This document shows positions 8,663 through 11,055 of a stretch of 11,055 bases of DNA, one piece after another. The translations under genes and the position numbers were made by a program. Below the pieces are notes generated by a model. It saw only the letters and a list, made by a program, of their open reading frames with translations, searched no databases and was not told where the DNA came from. Each line of letters starts with the position of its first letter. Within the stretch, counting starts at the first letter, position 1. The stretch is from JAHJQQ01 sp032907525 (lineage in GTDB: Bacteria; Pseudomonadota; Gammaproteobacteria; Thiohalobacterales; Thiohalobacteraceae). Where the stretch lies: the NCBI GenBank assembly GCA_032907525.1, contig JAJJPM010000155.1:1-11055 (forward strand), in the 5' to 3' direction.

Positions 8663-9397
8663 ATGGAAAAAATGGGCATCGGACAGCACATCTCGCAGCA
8701 GTTCAACGCAGAGCTGGAAGACATCCGCAATCGCGTGCTGACCATGGGCGGCGTGGTCGAACAGCAGCTCGCCGACGCCATGACGGCGATCGTCGAGGGC
8801 GACGAGCGCATGGCCGAGGTGGTCGTCAACGGCGACTACAAGGTGAATGCCATGGAAGTGGCGCTGGACGAGGAGTGCAACCGCGTGCTGGCCCGCCGCC
8901 AGCCGGCGGCCGGCGACCTGCGCCTGATCGTGGCCGTCATCAAGACCATCACCGATCTGGAGCGCATCGGCGACGAGGCCGAGCGTATCGCGCGCATGGC
9001 CCAGCACGTCGGCAGCGGCGAGGACATGCGGGTCCACCCGGCCCAGATCGGCCATCTCGGCGACCAGGTCCGGCAGATGGTCCACAGCGCGCTGGACGCC
9101 TTCGCGCGCATGGACACCGAGCTCGCCGTGCAGGTCTGGCGCGAGGATCTGAAGGTCGACAAGGAATACGAGGCCATCGTGCGCCAGCTCATCACCTTCA
9201 TGATGGAGGATCCGCGCTCCATCCCGCGGGTGCTGGACATCATGTGGGCCGCGCGCTCGCTGGAGCGCATCGGCGACCGCGCCCGCAACATCTGCGAGTA
9301 CGTCATCTATCTGGTCAAGGGCAAGGACGTGCGCCACACCAGCCTGGAGCACATGGAGGCGCAGGCGCGCGCCGACCACTCTCAGTCGAAGGAATGA
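8663..9397 (+). CDS. phoU: Phosphate signalling regulator PhoU
   Basis: PhoU is a cytoplasmic, peripheral-membrane regulator. It connects the Pst transporter to the PhoR sensor kinase, so that PhoB is kept inactive when phosphate is plentiful, and it limits toxic phosphate uptake. The protein has 244 residues, normal for the family. It consists of two repeated three-helix bundles, each with the family's metal-binding pattern: DLERIGDEAERIA in the first half and SLERIGDRARNICEY in the second. The short tail after VKGKDVRHT is as in other PhoU proteins. It is the last gene of pstCAB-phoU, 26 bases after pstB. No terminator follows immediately; see the inverted repeats at 9459-9734. Confidence 0.97.
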   Translation: MEKMGIGQHISQQFNAELEDIRNRVLTMGGVVEQQLADAMTAIVEGDERMAEVVVNGDYKVNAMEVALDEECNRVLARRQPAAGDLRLIVAVIKTITDLERIGDEAERIARMAQHVGSGEDMRVHPAQIGHLGDQVRQMVHSALDAFARMDTELAVQVWREDLKVDKEYEAIVRQLITFMMEDPRSIPRVLDIMWAARSLERIGDRARNICEYVIYLVKGKDVRHTSLEHMEAQARADHSQSKE

Positions 9398-9458
9398 ACC
9401 CGCCGGCGCCGGCTGATCCACCCGTGCCACGCTCCTGAACGCCCTGGCCTCCGGCTGA

Positions 9459-9603
9459 GCGTAGGGTGCGTCGGCGCAGCGACGCACCAGGGGCGCGGCG
9501 CAGGGGTGGACACTGCCGCGCCCGGCCGGAAGCCCACGAGGCCTCCCGTGCAGTCATCACCGCATCCCCGGTGCGTCAGGCTTCGCCTCGACACACCCTA
9601 CGC
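9459..9603. repeat. MITE-like pair of inverted hairpin repeats
   Basis: The left arm (9459-9488) starts GCGTAGGGTGCGTCG and the reverse complement of the right arm (9570-9603) starts GCGTAGGGTGTGTCG. Both end in GACGCACC. Each arm is itself a hairpin: GGTGCGTCG (9465-9473) with CGACGCACC (9480-9488), and GGTGCGTC (9570-9577) with GACACACC (9590-9597) around an inner AGGC/GCCT stem. The arms enclose 81 bases without a gene. This is the form of a small non-coding mobile repeat or a pair of dispersed palindromes. I recall similar TAGGGTGCGTC...GACGCACC units in many gammaproteobacterial genomes, but could not check. No clear longer target duplication is visible. Confidence 0.6.
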
Positions 9604-9623
9604 AGGCTTACTTAAACCCTTCC

Positions 9624-9734
9624 TGGCCACGGAATCCACGGAATGAAACGGAAAGCATTGCTCGCGTAAACCCAGGATCATCCCTCCGCGGTCGGGTTTC
9701 CGTGTCGTTCCGTGGGTTCCGTGGCCATTTTTTT
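9624..9734 (+). terminator. Long inverted repeat with T-run, candidate terminator of pst operon
   Basis: The arms at 9624-9654 and 9697-9727 are 31 bases each and complementary at 28 positions. Two of the three mismatches become G-U pairs in RNA. The loop is 42 bases. Seven T residues (9728-9734) follow directly, so RNA made on the plus strand would form a strong stem ending in a U-run. This is the first such structure after phoU, 227 bases downstream of its stop. On the minus strand no T-run follows, so it is less likely to stop modC transcripts by the intrinsic route. The left arm contains CCACGGAAT twice in tandem (9627-9644). It may equally be a dispersed repeat. Confidence 0.5.
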
Positions 9735-9764
9735 CAAGACATCGGCCCAGTAAGTGCCATTCGG

Positions 9765-10838
9765 CTAATCCGCCAGTGCCACGCTCTTGATGAGCGCGTG
9801 CACCGCCGTGCCTGTCGCGATGCCGAGCTGGTCGCAGGACTTGCGCGTGATCCGCGCCAGCAGCGGCGCGCCGCCGGCCTGCAGATGCACCATGACCTGC
9901 GCCGGTCCGTGATCCGCGATGGCGGTCACGCTTGCCGGCAGGCAGTTGAGAATGCTGGTTTCCCGCGGTGCCTGCAGGGCCAGGCCGACGTCGCGCGCGG
10001 CGATGCGCAGCCGCAGCGCTGTGCCCGGCGCGAGGCCGCCGGCGGCCAGCGCGATGCGGCCTGCGGCGGTGTCGACCCAGGTCAGCCCGAAGGACTCCTC
10101 GATCGCGGCCACGCGGCCGTCCAGGATCGCCGCCGCTGTGTCGGCACCGCTGAGCGGCAGATCCGGACGGGTGAGCAGTTCGGCCAGCGGTCCGCTGGCG
10201 CGCAGCTTCCCCGACTCCAGCAGCACCAGGTGATCGGCCAGCCGGGTGATCTCGTCCTGCGCATGGCTGACGTATATCGCGGGCACCGCCAGCTCGCGGT
10301 GCAGCCGCTCCAGATAGGGCAGGATCGCCTGCCGGGCATCCCGATCGAGCGCCGCGAGCGGCTCGTCGAACAGCAGCAGGTCGGGACTGGTGAGCAGCGC
10401 GCGGCCCATCGCTACGCGCTGCGCCTCGCCGCCGGACAGCTGCGCCACGCGCCGCGCCAGCAGCGGCGCGAGTCCCAGCCAGTCGACGACCTGATCCAGC
10501 GCGGTGCGGCGCCGCGCGGCCGGCGTGCGCCGCAGGCCGTAGTCGAGGTTGCCGCGCACGTCGAGGTGCGCGAACAGCGCCGCGTCCTGGAACACGTAGC
10601 CCACGCGGCGCCGATGCACGGGCAGGTCCAAGCCCGCGGCACTGTCCAGCCAGCGGATGCCGTTGATATCGATGCGACCCTGGGCGCGCTCCAGCCCGCT
10701 CAGCGCGCGCAGCAGGCTGGTCTTGCCGCTGCCGGAAGGTCCGGACAGCCCGGTCACGCCGCGCCCCGGCAATGCGACGTCGATGTCCAGTGCGAACGTG
10801 CCGCGGGCGAGCGCGAGTCGGATGTTCAGCGTGCTCAT
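9765..10838 (-). CDS. modC: Molybdate ABC transporter ATPase ModC
   Basis: ModC hydrolyses ATP to drive molybdate import through ModB with the binding protein ModA, feeding molybdenum cofactor synthesis. The protein has 357 residues, close to E. coli ModC (352). Walker A is GPSGSGKT (33-40), the Q-loop is YVFQDAALFAHLDVRGNLDYG, the signature is LSGGEAQR (134-141), Walker B is LLLFDEP (154-160), and the H-loop is SHAQDE with His192. The C-terminal part, from about 290 (RETSILNCLPASV), is the TOBE (molybdate-binding) domain found in ModC but not in simple ABC ATPases. CysA or PotA are alternatives for the ATPase part, but the TOBE sequence and adjacent modB point to ModC. ATG 10838 overlaps the modB stop as ATGA. 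The open frame upstream of it is antisense-free but lies inside modB. No ribosome site is visible, so translation is probably coupled to modB. Confidence 0.95.
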   Translation of the reverse strand: MSTLNIRLALARGTFALDIDVALPGRGVTGLSGPSGSGKTSLLRALSGLERAQGRIDINGIRWLDSAAGLDLPVHRRRVGYVFQDAALFAHLDVRGNLDYGLRRTPAARRRTALDQVVDWLGLAPLLARRVAQLSGGEAQRVAMGRALLTSPDLLLFDEPLAALDRDARQAILPYLERLHRELAVPAIYVSHAQDEITRLADHLVLLESGKLRASGPLAELLTRPDLPLSGADTAAAILDGRVAAIEESFGLTWVDTAAGRIALAAGGLAPGTALRLRIAARDVGLALQAPRETSILNCLPASVTAIADHGPAQVMVHLQAGGAPLLARITRKSCDQLGIATGTAVHALIKSVALAD

Positions 10839-11055
10839 CGGCCGAGGTGGGCGTGCTGTCCGCCGCGCAGCGTGTACATGACCAGCAGCACCGCGAACGA
10901 GAAGCCGAGCAGCAGCGCGGACCACAGGTGCGCCGTGCCGTACTGCAGCGACTCGACCTGGTCGTAGATGGCGATCGACAGCACCTGGGTCGCGCCGGGG
11001 ATGTTGCCGCCGATCATCAGCACCACGCCGAACTCGCCGACGGTGTGCGCGAAGC
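10835..11055 (-). CDS. modB: Molybdate ABC transporter permease ModB (partial, 3' end)
   Basis: Only the last 73 or so residues are in the window; the start lies beyond the right edge. The visible part begins AFAHTVGEFGVVLMIGGNIP, followed by GATQVLSIAIYDQVE and a final hydrophobic helix (LWSALLLGFSFAVLLVMYTL). GEFG with GGNIPG and LSIAIYD is characteristic of the ModB membrane subunit, which forms the molybdate channel. It is upstream of modC in the same operon with a 4-base ATGA overlap. modA would be expected further upstream, outside this window. Confidence 0.93.
   Translation of the reverse strand, partial: FAHTVGEFGVVLMIGGNIPGATQVLSIAIYDQVESLQYGTAHLWSALLLGFSFAVLLVMYTLRGGQHAHLGR

Larger units (their letters stand above)
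9398..9764. other. Convergent intergenic region, repeat-rich, no gene
   Basis: I see no convincing gene in these 367 bases. Short open frames on the minus strand are arginine- and proline-rich and cross the repeats. The stretch contains a GCCGGCGCCGGC palindrome (9402-9413), two related GGTGCGTC hairpins in inverted orientation, and a long inverted repeat followed by a T-run. The part from about 9604 onwards is richer in A/T than the genes. Confidence 0.7.

Overview
The window looks like chromosome from a GC-rich gammaproteobacterium. The reasons are the strong G/C bias at third codon positions, the long gammaproteobacterial forms of PstC and PstA, PstB and PhoU closest to Pseudomonas-type proteins as I remember them, and an E. 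coli-type Pho box. An affiliation near the Chromatiales or Ectothiorhodospiraceae is possible but is only inference. No phage, transposase, CRISPR, rRNA or tRNA is visible.

Layout from left to right. Positions 1-377 hold no gene I can support, only a hairpin and a weak open frame at the left edge. A multi-spanning membrane protein of the MgtC/SapB-DUF4010 type (378-1727, +) follows, and its end overlaps the end of convergent ppk1 (polyphosphate kinase, 1627-3708, -) by about 100 bp. A short divergent region (3709-3824) separates ppk1 from pstC and carries a very good Pho box facing pstC. The operon pstC-pstA-pstB-phoU (3825-9397, +) is tightly packed. Next comes a 367-bp convergent intergenic region (9398-9764) with two nested sets of inverted repeats. 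Finally modC (9765-10838, -) and the 3' part of modB (10835 to the window edge, -) form the end of a molybdate ABC transporter operon.

How the genes work together. PstC and PstA form the membrane channel, PstB powers it, and PhoU links transport to PhoR/PhoB signalling and restrains phosphate uptake. Ppk1 stores excess phosphate as polyphosphate. The Pho box in the shared intergenic region makes phosphate-starvation control of pstCAB-phoU very likely and of ppk1 possible. No pstS, phoB, phoR or ppx lies in the window, so the phosphate-binding protein must be encoded elsewhere. The mod genes are an independent molybdate uptake unit.

I do not see an evidently new biological system. The points most worth a second look are the enlarged periplasmic parts of PstC and PstA, the architecture of the ppk1/pstC control region, the antisense gene-end overlap of the DUF4010 gene with ppk1, and the repeat-rich gap between phoU and modC.
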